Shown one piece after another: positions 54,123 through 63,685 of a stretch of 64,000 nt of DNA. Within the stretch, counting starts at the first letter, position 1. Every line of letters begins with the position of its first letter. The translations under genes and the position numbers were made by a program. The notes under the pieces were generated by a model, which saw only the letters and a list, made by a program, of their open reading frames with translations, did no database searches and was not told the origin of the DNA. Source of the DNA: an uncultured Bacteroidales bacterium (lineage in GTDB: Bacteria; Bacteroidota; Bacteroidia; Bacteroidales; G3-4614); the NCBI GenBank assembly GCA_949297125.1, contig CASFRS010000019.1:1-64000 (forward strand), given 5' to 3'.

Positions 54123-54155
54123 CTTTGTATAAGAACAGAGCAAAAGCTTTCCGCA

Positions 54156-54833
54156 ATGAAGCCGAAGATACTGATAGTGGACGACGAAGTAGATTTGTTG
54201 GATATACTTGCGTACAACCTCAGCAAGAACGGGTATGAAATAGATACGGCCAGGTCGGGCGAAGAGGCGCTCGATATAATATCGCATAATCCGGCGGCCT
54301 ATTCGCTGGTGCTGCTCGATGTCATGATGGGCGGTATGAACGGATTCCAGACAGCCGAGAAGTTGCGCGAGGGCGGCAACGATACCCCGGTAATATTCCT
54401 GACCGCACTTGATACGGAGTCGGACCTGCTGCACGGATTCTCCGTCGGGGCCGACGACTATATAGCCAAGCCCTTCTCCATAAAAGAAGTGATAGCGCGG
54501 GTAAAGGCCGTAATATCGCGTTCTCCGCACAAAAGCGGGACAATAAAGGTTGCCGGCATAACGATAGACAGGAATACCAAATCGGTTACCGTCTCGGACG
54601 CGCCAGTAAACCTGACCAAGACTGAATATCAGCTGTTGCTGGCAATGGCCCAGGACCCCGGGCGGGTATTCACGCGCGAGGAACTGATGGATAAGGTGTG
54701 GGGCGACGGGTGTTTCGTAGAAGCGAGGACGGTGGACGTCCACATAACCCGTTTAAGAAAGAAGCTCGGGACGGCAGGCGAGGCGATAGTCAACCGCAGC
54801 GGATACGGGTATTGCATAAGGGAAAAGGATTGA
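54156..54833 (+). CDS. phoB: Response regulator of the PhoB/OmpR type
   Basis: The receiver domain (1-118) has Asp9/Asp10, the phosphorylated Asp55 and Lys105. A winged-helix DNA-binding domain (130-225) follows, with NLTKTEYQLLLAMAQDPGRVF and VDVHITRLRKKLG. Next to pst and phoU it is very likely PhoB, acting on the repeats near 48433. The kinase gene follows 69 bases later. Confidence 0.93.
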   Translation: MKPKILIVDDEVDLLDILAYNLSKNGYEIDTARSGEEALDIISHNPAAYSLVLLDVMMGGMNGFQTAEKLREGGNDTPVIFLTALDTESDLLHGFSVGADDYIAKPFSIKEVIARVKAVISRSPHKSGTIKVAGITIDRNTKSVTVSDAPVNLTKTEYQLLLAMAQDPGRVFTREELMDKVWGDGCFVEARTVDVHITRLRKKLGTAGEAIVNRSGYGYCIREKD

Positions 54834-54902
54834 ACGGGGGGCAGACATCGTATGCTGCCCCTAATCCGGAAAGGACCGGAAAGGGTATAAAAAGAACGTA
54901 AT

Positions 54903-56156
54903 ATGAAAATAAATTATCGACACAGGCTGTTTTTCTATTTCTTTGCCGTAATCACCGTATATACGATAATGGTAATAGCATACCAGCAGATACGTGAGCG
55001 CGAGTACAAGAAGGAAAAACTGATGGAGAACCTCAATGTGTATTCGCAACTGATAGAGAGGCACGGCAACAGGGAGCTGTTTCCTCCTCTGTTGCGAATA
55101 ACCGTAATAGACAAGGGCGGGCGCGTGTTGTACGACAACGATGCCGATACGACGAAAGGGGTGCTTCCCAACCATTTCGACCGTCCCGAAATAGCGCAGG
55201 CGGCCGAAACCGGGAAAGGGTGGAGCATCCGCCACTCCGAAACGCTCGGCAAGTCCCTCCTTTACTATGCGCGTGCAACCCCCGACGGGTATATACGGGT
55301 AGCCCTTCCATACGGATATGAAGCAAAAGAGATGCTTCAGCCCGACAAGACGTTCCTTGCCTATGTACTTGTGCTGTTCGTAATATCGTTGATATTGCTA
55401 TGGCTCGTAGCGCGGCGGTTCGGGTACGATATGGAGCGCCTGAAAGCAAGGATAATTGCTCAGCAGACGGCAAAGGCGGCGTTGAAAAGCGAGATGACAA
55501 GCGCCATATCGCACGAGTTGCGAACCCCCGTAAGCGCAATCCGCGGATATACCGAAACGCTTCTCGATGCTGACATGCCCGAAGAAAAACGGAAACTTTT
55601 CATAGAGCGTACACACGCTTCCGCCGTGCGGCTGTCCGAACTTCTGCGCGACATATCCCTGCTTACCAAAATAGAGGAGTACGACGAAGCCTTCAACAAG
55701 GAGGACATAGACATAAACGGCATTGTGGCAAAAGTGTTGGAAGAGTTCGACCGGCAGATAACCGTCAACTCCATAAAAGTAGCCGTGAACATACCCGAAG
55801 GGGTAAAGGTGCCAGGGAATTATACGCTGCTGTATTCCATATTCCGCAACCTGACGGAGAACGCCGTAAAGTATGCAGGCAAATGGATAACCCTGCAATA
55901 CAACCTTGTGCGGAGTGATGACAAGTTCTACTACTTCGAGGTATGCGACAGCGGCCCCGGGGTCAAGGGAAAGGATTTGGACAGGATATTCGAGCGTTTC
56001 TATCGCGGCGAGAACAGCGGGCGTTCGCGCGAAGACGGAGGCTCGGGCCTGGGGCTTGCCATAGTGCGGCATGCCGTACTGAAACACGGCGGCACGATAA
56101 GCGCGTCCGACAATCCCGGCGGCGGTCTGCGAATAAGTTTTTCCCTGCATAAATAG
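54903..56156 (+). CDS. phoR: Sensor histidine kinase of the PhoR type
   Basis: Two transmembrane helices (about 10-28 and 152-170) flank a periplasmic domain of about 120 residues. The H-box AISHELRTP carries the phosphorylated His204, and the ATPase region has the N box (IFRNLTENAVKYAG), G1 (VCDSGPGVKGKD), F box (RIFERFYRGE) and G2 (GGSGLGLAIVRHAV). It has a larger sensor domain than E. coli PhoR and no PAS domain is obvious. Confidence 0.92.
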   Translation: MKINYRHRLFFYFFAVITVYTIMVIAYQQIREREYKKEKLMENLNVYSQLIERHGNRELFPPLLRITVIDKGGRVLYDNDADTTKGVLPNHFDRPEIAQAAETGKGWSIRHSETLGKSLLYYARATPDGYIRVALPYGYEAKEMLQPDKTFLAYVLVLFVISLILLWLVARRFGYDMERLKARIIAQQTAKAALKSEMTSAISHELRTPVSAIRGYTETLLDADMPEEKRKLFIERTHASAVRLSELLRDISLLTKIEEYDEAFNKEDIDINGIVAKVLEEFDRQITVNSIKVAVNIPEGVKVPGNYTLLYSIFRNLTENAVKYAGKWITLQYNLVRSDDKFYYFEVCDSGPGVKGKDLDRIFERFYRGENSGRSREDGGSGLGLAIVRHAVLKHGGTISASDNPGGGLRISFSLHK

Positions 56157-56514
56157 GCAGCGGCCGGGACTGCAGGAACAATACGAAAAAAGCGAGTATG
56201 GGATTTTCCTTTGCACGCTTTTTTCCGTTGCCGGGGCAAGGGGAGGTGAACATAAATCCTCCGGAACTTGCCCATATTCCCTCGTTTCGCTATTTTAGCG
56301 AAGGATTACTGCAAAAGGTTTTGTGTGCTTCCAGAAGCGGGGGCGATTCCCGTATCCGGAGACCTGTCCCGGTTTTTATATGAATGCATGGCGGCGGCGG
56401 AACGGAACACTCTCCGGAAGATTCCGGAACAAACACAACGGCATCTCACCGGTAATGCGCGAAGAAGCCGGCGATACGGAAGCAAAGGTAGGACAAAAAG
56501 ACTTACGGATACAG
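56157..56514. other. Gene-free spacer between phoR and aguA
   Basis: Only a 6 bp hairpin (56286-56291 with 56297-56302) stands out in these 358 bases. No promoter with both boxes is seen. Confidence 0.4.
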
Positions 56515-57546
56515 ATGAAAAGATATGTTTTGCCGCCCGAATGGGCCGGACAAAGCGGCATACAGCTTACATGGCCGCACGAAGGAACAGACTGGAACTA
56601 TATGCTCGGAGAAGTTACGGAGTGTTACGTTCGTATTGCGGCCGAAATATCGCGGCGCGAAAAGCTGCTTGTCGTAACTCCTTGCCCGGGGGAGGTGGAG
56701 GCATTGCTCGAAGGGAAAGCCGATAAGGGGCGTGTCCGTTATGTAAAAGCCGACACCGACGATACCTGGGCGCGCGACCACGGCGGCATAACCGTACGCG
56801 ATGCCGATACAGGCGGGTGGGTGATACTCGATTTCGGTTTCAACGGGTGGGGGAACAAGTTCCGCCATTCGCTCGACAATGCCGTAACCCGGCGTTGTTT
56901 TTCAGGGTCGGTTTTCGATGCAGGGTATGAGGACAACAACGATTTCATACTTGAAGGCGGTTCGATTGAGTGCGACGGCAACGGTACGCTTATGACCACT
57001 GCCGAATGCCTGTTGTCGCCCGAGCGTAACCCGTCGCTCACCCAAGGCGAAATAGAAGCGAGGCTGAAAAGGAGTTTCGGCATTTCAAACATTATCTGGC
57101 TGAATCACGGGATGCTGGCAGGCGACGATACCGACGGGCATATCGATACCCTTGCCCGTTTTGCTCCCGACAATACGATACTCTACGTAAAATGCCCCGA
57201 TACTGCCGATGCTCATTATCCCGAACTTTCCCGAATGGAGCAGGAAATAAAAAACGCCCGGAACGTGCACGGGGAACCGTACCGCACAATACCCCTTCCA
57301 ATGGCCGATGCCGTGTATGCAGACGGGGAAAGGCTGCCGGCCACGTACGCAAATTTCCTGGTAATAAACGGTGCCGTCCTGTACCCGACCTACCGGCAGC
57401 CCGAAAACGACCGTATTGCGGCGGCAGCCTTGCAGGAAGCCTTTCCCGGGTATGAAACAGTGGGAATAGACTGCACCCCTCTTATAAAACAGCACGGTTC
57501 GCTGCATTGCATAACCATGCAGTATCCTGAAGGGGTACTGAAGTGA
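56515..57546 (+). CDS. aguA: Agmatine deiminase
   Basis: The 343-residue pentein-fold enzyme hydrolyses agmatine to N-carbamoylputrescine and ammonia. Family motifs are LTWPHEGTDWNYML, DDTWARDHGGI, EGGSIECDGNG, DDTDGHIDTLARF and HGSLHCITMQYP with the catalytic Cys near the end. Start chosen at 56515 (MKRYVLPPEWAGQ). The partner enzyme AguB is encoded about 2.6 kb away on the same strand. Confidence 0.95.
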   Translation: MKRYVLPPEWAGQSGIQLTWPHEGTDWNYMLGEVTECYVRIAAEISRREKLLVVTPCPGEVEALLEGKADKGRVRYVKADTDDTWARDHGGITVRDADTGGWVILDFGFNGWGNKFRHSLDNAVTRRCFSGSVFDAGYEDNNDFILEGGSIECDGNGTLMTTAECLLSPERNPSLTQGEIEARLKRSFGISNIIWLNHGMLAGDDTDGHIDTLARFAPDNTILYVKCPDTADAHYPELSRMEQEIKNARNVHGEPYRTIPLPMADAVYADGERLPATYANFLVINGAVLYPTYRQPENDRIAAAALQEAFPGYETVGIDCTPLIKQHGSLHCITMQYPEGVLK

Positions 57547-57695
57547 GACAGCGCACCCCCTGTTACCGGATGCCGGCAGTCAAGGCATTGGAGAATACAA
57601 GAAGGAATGAACCCGTCTCACCTTTGCAGTGCAGGTAAAATTGCGGAAGTGCAGGGGCAGGTCGGACCCTTATAATATGGCGCGGGAAAGCGGGG

Positions 57696-58175
57696 TCAAT
57701 CCGGATAATTGAGGTTCTTGCCGTCAATTACGTACAGGACCTCGTCCAGATAAGTTCCGGCTTCGCGTTTCGCCCCCTCAAGGCTGTGGCAAGAGAAGTT
57801 CCCGCAATCCTTCGGCTCGGTACCGGGCACTTTGCCGGTATAATCGCGTACGAACTCGAATGTCTTTTTCATCAGTTCCACAATGTCGCGGCTTTCATAA
57901 TCGCCGGACAGAATCAGGTAGTTGCCGGTACAGCAACCCATCGGGCCCCAGTAAATGACCTTCTCTTTCCATTCGGTATCGTTGCGCAGGTATGTGGCGG
58001 CAAGGTGTTCAATGGTATGCAGGGCATCCAGTTGCATCGGGTCCTGACGGTTCGGTTCTTTCATCCTTATGTCGAATGTGGTAACCGTTTCGTTCCCTAT
58101 ACGGTCTTTCCTCGATACGTATATGCCGCGCAGAAGCCTGTTGTGGTCTATTGTAAAACTCGGTATCTTTTCCAT
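57696..58175 (-). CDS. luxS: S-ribosylhomocysteine lyase (AI-2 synthase)
   Basis: The 159-residue enzyme has the metal ligands His53 and His57 in HTIEHL, Cys123 in DCGNF, the general base Glu56, and the catalytic Cys81 in MGCCTG, where a second Cys replaces the more common Arg or Gln. It splits S-ribosylhomocysteine into homocysteine and the AI-2 precursor DPD. It begins 6 bases after mtnN, its pathway neighbour. Confidence 0.96.
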   Translation of the reverse strand: MEKIPSFTIDHNRLLRGIYVSRKDRIGNETVTTFDIRMKEPNRQDPMQLDALHTIEHLAATYLRNDTEWKEKVIYWGPMGCCTGNYLILSGDYESRDIVELMKKTFEFVRDYTGKVPGTEPKDCGNFSCHSLEGAKREAGTYLDEVLYVIDGKNLNYPD

Positions 58176-58181
58176 AAACTC

Positions 58182-58883
58182 CTAAAGTCTCTCTATTATC
58201 GATTTTATTATGTTGAACGATATTTCAGGGGCTATCTCCCAGAAGTCGTTATAGAGCGCAATATTTTCATGGCTTTCACCTATTGCCATATCGCTTATTA
58301 TCTTCATGCAGGCGAACGGGGTCTTTTTCATATAGCATACATGCGCTATGGCCGTCGACTCCATATCGACGGCAACCGCTTCGGGAAACTCCGTTTTAAT
58401 CCTGTCGTATTCGGCTTTTTCGGCAATGAAACTGTCTCCGCTGCACAGTTTTCCCCTTAATATCCTGTATTGGGGCATCCCCCCGCATATTTTTACGAGC
58501 CTCTCCGTGAGTTCCACGTCGCACGGGAAGGCGGCAGGGAAACCGCTTATCTGGCCACGGGCACACCCTTCGCCGCACCATGCGTCGTGGTAAGCGGTGT
58601 CGGTCCCTATGACCACATCGAGAGGCTTTACACCTTTCCCCAACCCGCCGGCAACCCCCGTGTTAATTATGCAGTCCGGGTGAAAGTTGTCTATCAGTTC
58701 CATACACCCGACAGCCGAACAGACTTTCCCTATTCCCGATTTGGCGAGAATTATTTCGCTGTTGCCGACGGTGCCTGTCATGACTTTTCTCCCGTCCCCG
58801 GTCAGGACATCCTTGCGGTTCTTTATCAAACCTTCCATCTGTCTCAACTCCTTGTCCATTGCAACAATGATTCCTGTCTTCAT
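58182..58883 (-). CDS. mtnN: 5'-Methylthioadenosine/S-adenosylhomocysteine nucleosidase
   Basis: The 233-residue enzyme starts MKTGIIVAMDKELRQM with the family Glu, has GIGKVCSAVGCMELI, INTGVAGGLG, AVDMESTAIAHVCY (nucleoside-binding Met-Glu) and ISDMAIGES with the catalytic Asp. It removes adenine from S-adenosylhomocysteine, giving the LuxS substrate. mltG lies upstream, 7 bases away. Confidence 0.95.
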   Translation of the reverse strand: MKTGIIVAMDKELRQMEGLIKNRKDVLTGDGRKVMTGTVGNSEIILAKSGIGKVCSAVGCMELIDNFHPDCIINTGVAGGLGKGVKPLDVVIGTDTAYHDAWCGEGCARGQISGFPAAFPCDVELTERLVKICGGMPQYRILRGKLCSGDSFIAEKAEYDRIKTEFPEAVAVDMESTAIAHVCYMKKTPFACMKIISDMAIGESHENIALYNDFWEIAPEISFNIIKSIIERL

Positions 58884-58890
58884 GCGAGGG

Positions 58891-59934
58891 CTATTTTATG
58901 TTAAGTCGGTTCAGTGCGTTTCTGTATCTGGCGGCATTCCTGTTGTGCTCGCCCAAAGACGATGCAAAGTTGTGCCTTCCCGAGAAATCCTCCCTGGCGC
59001 ACATGTACAGATAGTTGTTCTCTTCGTAGTTCAGAACCGCATTAAGGGCGGTTTTGGAAGGAATCCGGATAGGCCCGGGCGGGAGCCCCGGGTATTTGTA
59101 TGTATTGTAGGGCGAATCGGTTTCAAGGTGCCGGTTCAGTATCCTTTGCAGGGAAAAGTCCCCGACGGCGAATTTTACCGTGGGGTCGGCCTGTAGCAGC
59201 ATGCCCCTCCTAAGCCGGTTTATGTACAATCCTGCAACACGGTTCATCTCGTCCGGGATTTTTGTCTCTTCCTCTACAATGGAAGCCAGTATCGAAACCT
59301 CGTACGGCGTAAGTCCGGCATTTTGGGCAAGCCCTTTCCGCTTGTCGTTCCAGAATGCATCGTATTCGCGCTTCATCCGCTCCATGAAGTTTTGCGGCGA
59401 CGAACTGCGGAAAACCTGATACGTATCGGGGAGGAACATGGAAATGATGCTTACCGTGTCGAATCCCAGCGACCTGCATACGGCCGTGTCGCCCAGCAGG
59501 CCGGCTATCGTGTCGGCCGGCATGTTCAGGTATTTTGCCGTGGCTTCGGCAAACTCCCGTTTGGTCCTGATATTGTTGAACGTGTAGTTTACCGTACTTT
59601 CATCGCCCATGGTCAGCAGACGGAAAAGTTGCAGCGGGGTGGTCTCCCCGTCAAGCAGGTAACAGCCCGGATACCTGTTGGGTCGCCGCTTGCGGAGCTT
59701 GAGCATTGTGTCTGTAATTCTTGCATTTTCAGAACCGTATGCCGAGGCAAGTTCGGCGTACAGGCTTTCGCGGGTAGTCCCTTCATTTATGTAAAGCAGG
59801 TGTTTCCCGCCCCCCATGGGGGTTGTTACGGACACGTATGCATATATGCCTGCCGATACGAGGGCGGCCGTCATAACCGCTGCCGCAATTACAAGGCCCG
59901 TAACCAGATTCTTTTTTCCGTTTGTCAGTTTCAT
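58891..59934 (-). CDS. mltG: Endolytic murein transglycosylase MltG
   Basis: One N-terminal transmembrane helix (NLVTGLVIAAAVMTAALVSA) anchors a 347-residue YceG-family protein. The catalytic Glu is in SIVEEETKIPDEMNRVAGLYINRL, followed by LQADPTVKFAVGD and YNTYKYPGLPPGPIRIPS. It cuts nascent glycan strands and sets their length. The ATG at 59934 gives the correct anchor; the longer upstream frame is not used. Confidence 0.94.
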   Translation of the reverse strand: MKLTNGKKNLVTGLVIAAAVMTAALVSAGIYAYVSVTTPMGGGKHLLYINEGTTRESLYAELASAYGSENARITDTMLKLRKRRPNRYPGCYLLDGETTPLQLFRLLTMGDESTVNYTFNNIRTKREFAEATAKYLNMPADTIAGLLGDTAVCRSLGFDTVSIISMFLPDTYQVFRSSSPQNFMERMKREYDAFWNDKRKGLAQNAGLTPYEVSILASIVEEETKIPDEMNRVAGLYINRLRRGMLLQADPTVKFAVGDFSLQRILNRHLETDSPYNTYKYPGLPPGPIRIPSKTALNAVLNYEENNYLYMCAREDFSGRHNFASSLGEHNRNAARYRNALNRLNIK

Positions 59935-60189
59935 GATATGGAAAAGCAAAAGTAAGACTAAATTGCCGAATAATAAAATCCGGACACGGCAAAGGCACGT
60001 AACATATCGGGCTGCGGCCGTATGTAAAGTTGTGCGGAAAATCCGGCCGCCCCCCCGGCCGTTTAATTTAATCACTCCGTTTACCTCCCTTTCCGGGTGT
60101 TTTGTGTTATATTTGCAAACCCGAAACAGAAAAGGGTTATATTCTTTCCTGCCGGTTTAGGAAAACCGTGCAGGCTGAAAGCATACGAT

Positions 60190-61077
60190 ATGGGGAAGAT
60201 ATTAAATGTAGGGCTGGTACAGCAGAGTTGCGTAGCGGACAAACTTGAAAACCGCCGTAAATTGCGCGAAAGGGTACTGGAGTGCGCAGGCAAGGGCGCA
60301 GAACTGATAGTATTGCAGGAACTGCACGATTCCCTCTACTTCTGTCAGACGGAGAATACGGCAATGTTCGACCTGGCCGAGCCGATACCGGGCGATGCCA
60401 CCGGTTTTTATTCGTCGCTTGCGGCCGAATGCAGGGTTGTGCTGGTTACGTCCCTGTTCGAGAAACGGGCGGCCGGCCTGTACCATAATACGGCAGTGGT
60501 GTTCGACAAGGACGGTTCCATGGCCGGAAAATACAGGAAGATGCACATCCCCGACGATCCGGCATATTACGAAAAGTTCTATTTCACGCCCGGAGACCTC
60601 GGGTTCGAGCCCGTAAGCACATCGCTCGGGCGTCTCGGGGTAATGGTCTGCTGGGACCAGTGGTATCCCGAAGCTGCCCGCATCATGGCCATGAAGGGGG
60701 CGGAACTGCTGATATACCCTACGGCCATAGGGTGGGAGAGCAGCGATACGCCCGAGGAAAAAGAACGTCAGTTGAATGCGTGGATGACCGTCCAGCGCGG
60801 CCATGCGGTAGCAAACGGGCTTCCGGTAATAGCGGCGAACAGAGTGGGGTACGAACCCGACCCTTCGGGACAGACCGGAGGCATAACCTTTTGGGGAAAC
60901 AGTTTCGTGGCGGGGCCGCAAGGTGAGTTGCTCTGGCGGGCTGAACAGGACAAAGAGACGGCAGCGGTAATCGGGGTAGACATGCAAAGGACCGAAAATG
61001 TCCGCCGTTGGTGGCCGTTTCTGCGCGACAGGCGAATCGAGGCGTATGGCGATATTGTAAAACGTTATATAGATTAG
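60190..61077 (+). CDS. aguB: N-carbamoylputrescine amidase
   Basis: The 295-residue nitrilase-fold enzyme has the catalytic triad Glu (VLQELHD), Lys (KYRKMHIPDDPAYYEKFYF) and Cys (MVCWDQWYPEAAR). TAIGWESSDTPEEKERQLNAW is typical of AguB. It converts N-carbamoylputrescine to putrescine, CO2 and ammonia, completing the AguA step. fprA follows after 12 bases, so the two may be co-transcribed. Confidence 0.95.
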   Translation: MGKILNVGLVQQSCVADKLENRRKLRERVLECAGKGAELIVLQELHDSLYFCQTENTAMFDLAEPIPGDATGFYSSLAAECRVVLVTSLFEKRAAGLYHNTAVVFDKDGSMAGKYRKMHIPDDPAYYEKFYFTPGDLGFEPVSTSLGRLGVMVCWDQWYPEAARIMAMKGAELLIYPTAIGWESSDTPEEKERQLNAWMTVQRGHAVANGLPVIAANRVGYEPDPSGQTGGITFWGNSFVAGPQGELLWRAEQDKETAAVIGVDMQRTENVRRWWPFLRDRRIEAYGDIVKRYID

Positions 61078-61089
61078 AATTTTATTGAT

Positions 61090-62283
61090 ATGGTAAACGA
61101 AATAGTAAACGGAGTATTTTACGTTGGTGTGGACGACCGTCAAACCCGTCTGTTTGAGAACCTGTGGCCCTTGCCTTCGGGCGTAAGTTATAATTCGTAT
61201 ATAATAAAAGACTGCAAGAATGTTCTGGTCGATACCGTCGAGCACGCCTATGGCGAAGAGTTCTTCGGAAAGGTCAGGGAGGTTCTCGGCGATTCGCCTG
61301 TCGATTACCTCGTCATAAACCATATGGAGCCCGACCATTCATCTTCCATAACAGAACTGAAACGCCGGTATCCCGATGTCAAGATAATAGGGAACGCAAA
61401 GACGCTGGCAATGCTCGACGGCTTTTATGCCATATCCGACAATGTGGTTGAAGTCAAGGACGGCGAATCGCTGTCGGTCGGGGAGAATACGCTGACGTTC
61501 CACCTGACCCCCATGGTGCACTGGCCGGAGACGCAGATGACGTATATACCCGAAAAGAAACTCCTCTTTTCGGGCGATGCTTTCGGTACGTTCGGGGCAT
61601 TGGGCGGAAAGGTCGTGGATGAAGACGTTGACATGTCGCAGTATTGGGACGAGATGTACCGGTACTATTCAAACATTGTGGGCAAATACGGCATGCCGGT
61701 AGAGAAGGCCATTGCAAAGGTAGGAGGGTTCCCTATTGAATATATCTGTTCAACGCACGGACCTGTATGGAAAAAGCATATACCCGAGGTGGTGGAAGTC
61801 TATTCCAGAATGAGCAGGTATGAAGGCGAATGCGGCGTAGTGGTCGTTTACGGAAGCATGTACGGGCATACCGCCGGTATGGCACGCACCATAGCCGGGG
61901 CATTGGCGGAGGCAGGAATAAAGAATGTAGTTCTCCACGATGTTTCCGACAGCGACATGTCGTTTATCCTGCGCGACATATTCAAATACCGCGGTCTGAT
62001 AATAGGTGCGCCCACATACAGCGGCGATATATTCCCCAAGGTTGAATCGCTGTTGGCGCAGATAACCCTCCGTGGGGTAAAGGACCGTGTCTTCGGCTGT
62101 TTCGGCTCTTTCTCATGGGCCGGAGTTGCCGTGAAAAGGCTTACGGCATTTGCCGAACACATGAAGTGGGGGGTAACGGGTACTCCGGTAGAGATGAAGC
62201 AGGGTGGTACAGGAGCGGATATCCCTTCGGCCTGCAAGGCCCTTGCCTTATCGGTAGCCGAAGCTTTGAACAGTAAGCAATAG
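61090..62283 (+). CDS. fprA: Flavodiiron protein (A-type flavoprotein)
   Basis: An N-terminal metallo-beta-lactamase domain binds two irons through HMEPDHSSS, a His in MVHWPETQM, Asp in SGDAFGTFG and His in CSTHGPVW. From about residue 252 a flavodoxin domain (VVVYGSMYGHTAGMA, GAPTYSGDIFPK, FGCFGSFSWAG) binds FMN. The 397-residue protein reduces oxygen to water or nitric oxide to N2O, protecting anaerobes. No rubredoxin gene is adjacent. Confidence 0.95.
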   Translation: MVNEIVNGVFYVGVDDRQTRLFENLWPLPSGVSYNSYIIKDCKNVLVDTVEHAYGEEFFGKVREVLGDSPVDYLVINHMEPDHSSSITELKRRYPDVKIIGNAKTLAMLDGFYAISDNVVEVKDGESLSVGENTLTFHLTPMVHWPETQMTYIPEKKLLFSGDAFGTFGALGGKVVDEDVDMSQYWDEMYRYYSNIVGKYGMPVEKAIAKVGGFPIEYICSTHGPVWKKHIPEVVEVYSRMSRYEGECGVVVVYGSMYGHTAGMARTIAGALAEAGIKNVVLHDVSDSDMSFILRDIFKYRGLIIGAPTYSGDIFPKVESLLAQITLRGVKDRVFGCFGSFSWAGVAVKRLTAFAEHMKWGVTGTPVEMKQGGTGADIPSACKALALSVAEALNSKQ

Positions 62284-62298
62284 TGCGATTTTCCATAT

Positions 62299-62350
62299 AA
62301 GGAACGGCCCCGCTTTTATCCGTTAAAGCCGGGCCGTTCCTTGTTTTTTC
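62299..62350 (+). terminator. Terminator after fprA
   Basis: A perfect 12 bp stem (62299-62310 with 62331-62342) with a 20-base loop is followed by GTTTTTTC. Confidence 0.85.
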
Positions 62351-62431
62351 CCATTATATACCGTCCCTGTCATGTGCAAAGAGCGGAACAGATTAGGCGA
62401 TGCAGGTTAGGTGTATTCCTATCCGTTACAG

Positions 62432-63574
62432 TCAGGGGCGTCTTATCCTTATTTTCAGTGCGCCGTCGAGAGGAGCGTCGCAAACCAGTATCAGGTAGCC
62501 TCCGCCGCCCGCCCCACTGAGTTTCCACCCTTTTACTCCGGGGGTGTTTTTGTATTTTTCTATCTGTTCCATGATGTCGGGCGACACCATATTGGGGATC
62601 ATCCTTATCTGGGCCTCAAAACTCTCCGTAACGCTTTTTCCGAATCCGTCTATGTCGGCATTTATTATGTAGTCCCAGCATTTGTCTGCAGCAAGGCTCA
62701 GCATTGAAGCGTTAGCCTGGTTTATGTCCGTATTTTCAAATACGTCATAATCTTCATGCCGCGGGTAGAGCTGTACGAGGCATATGTGCTTTTCTATCCA
62801 GGAGAGGGTGTTCTCGTCGCAGACGCTGCTTATTTTTTCAGGCCAGTAGTCCCCGTTGTAGTCGAGCCTGTTCAGGCCGGGCATAACGATGCCGATAGAG
62901 TCCTGCGAGCCGCTTACATATTTTACCCCTGGCGGGTTCTCGTAACAGAAAAGCGTCTTGGCGAGTTTCTCCTTGTCTCCGTCCGGAATATCGGTCTGCC
63001 ATAATTCTATGGCTTTTTTCCTTGAACTTGTGGACATGCCGCTGCGGTCGTTGAAGTCGTAGTCCGGCTCTATGGATATTGTCAGTACTGCACCTGCGGC
63101 GTATTTGCTTACGTACGGCTGGTCGAGCCACCCGCCTGCAAGGTCTATCCTGTACGGAATCTTGCACTCTTTCCTGAGGGCGGTCGTGGAGCGTGCGGGC
63201 AAATCGCCGTGGGGTATCCTTTCGCTAACCTTGTATTCTATGCCGAGCTCCTTGCAGAGTTTTGCCTTTGCAGGGGAGTCGCCGTCGCTGTTTACGAAAA
63301 ATATATCCGGCTTCAGTTCCCGCAGTTCGTTTTCAAAATCGAGAATCCCCGAACCGCTGTTTATCCATGCATCCTTGACGCTTTTCAGGGCCTTGACCAT
63401 GTACAGGCGTTCTTTTTCCGGGTTGACGGTCTTGCGGGCCTTGAGGTCGTATATCGTTTTGTCCGAGCCTATGCCCACATACAGGTCGCCGTATCTTGCC
63501 GCTTCCTCGAAAAATGCCACGTGTCCGCTGTGCAGCATGTCGTAGCATCCCGATACAAATACTTTTTTCTTCAT
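62432..63574 (-). CDS. Cytidylyltransferase-like domain fused to a GHMP kinase domain
   Basis: Residues 1-140 match the HIGH-motif nucleotidyltransferases (VSGCYDMLHSGHVAFFEEAA), close to the HldE/RfaE C-terminal and glycerol-phosphate cytidylyltransferase group. Residues 150-380 resemble a sugar GHMP kinase of the HddA kind: PYRIDLAGGWLDQPYV, SGMSTSSRKKAI at the usual Gly-x-Gly-Ser-Ser site, SGSQDSIGIVMPGLNRLDY and KLSGAGGGGYLILVC. The kinase part is about 80 residues shorter than usual. The next gene upstream is a mannose-1-phosphate guanylyltransferase, so activation of a capsule or LPS sugar is likely. Confidence 0.8.
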   Translation of the reverse strand: MKKKVFVSGCYDMLHSGHVAFFEEAARYGDLYVGIGSDKTIYDLKARKTVNPEKERLYMVKALKSVKDAWINSGSGILDFENELRELKPDIFFVNSDGDSPAKAKLCKELGIEYKVSERIPHGDLPARSTTALRKECKIPYRIDLAGGWLDQPYVSKYAAGAVLTISIEPDYDFNDRSGMSTSSRKKAIELWQTDIPDGDKEKLAKTLFCYENPPGVKYVSGSQDSIGIVMPGLNRLDYNGDYWPEKISSVCDENTLSWIEKHICLVQLYPRHEDYDVFENTDINQANASMLSLAADKCWDYIINADIDGFGKSVTESFEAQIRMIPNMVSPDIMEQIEKYKNTPGVKGWKLSGAGGGGYLILVCDAPLDGALKIRIRRP

Positions 63575-63685
63575 CTTGTATAATATATTCCCTTTATATC
63601 AACTCCATGGCAGCGTATCAAACCGCCGGCAGGACTTCTTCCCGCGATAATCCTGCGCCGTATATGCAGAGCCGCATCCGCACCT

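Noticed and set aside
60202-61338. 378-codon open frame on the minus strand
   Set aside because: Antisense to aguB, whose catalytic triad is intact.
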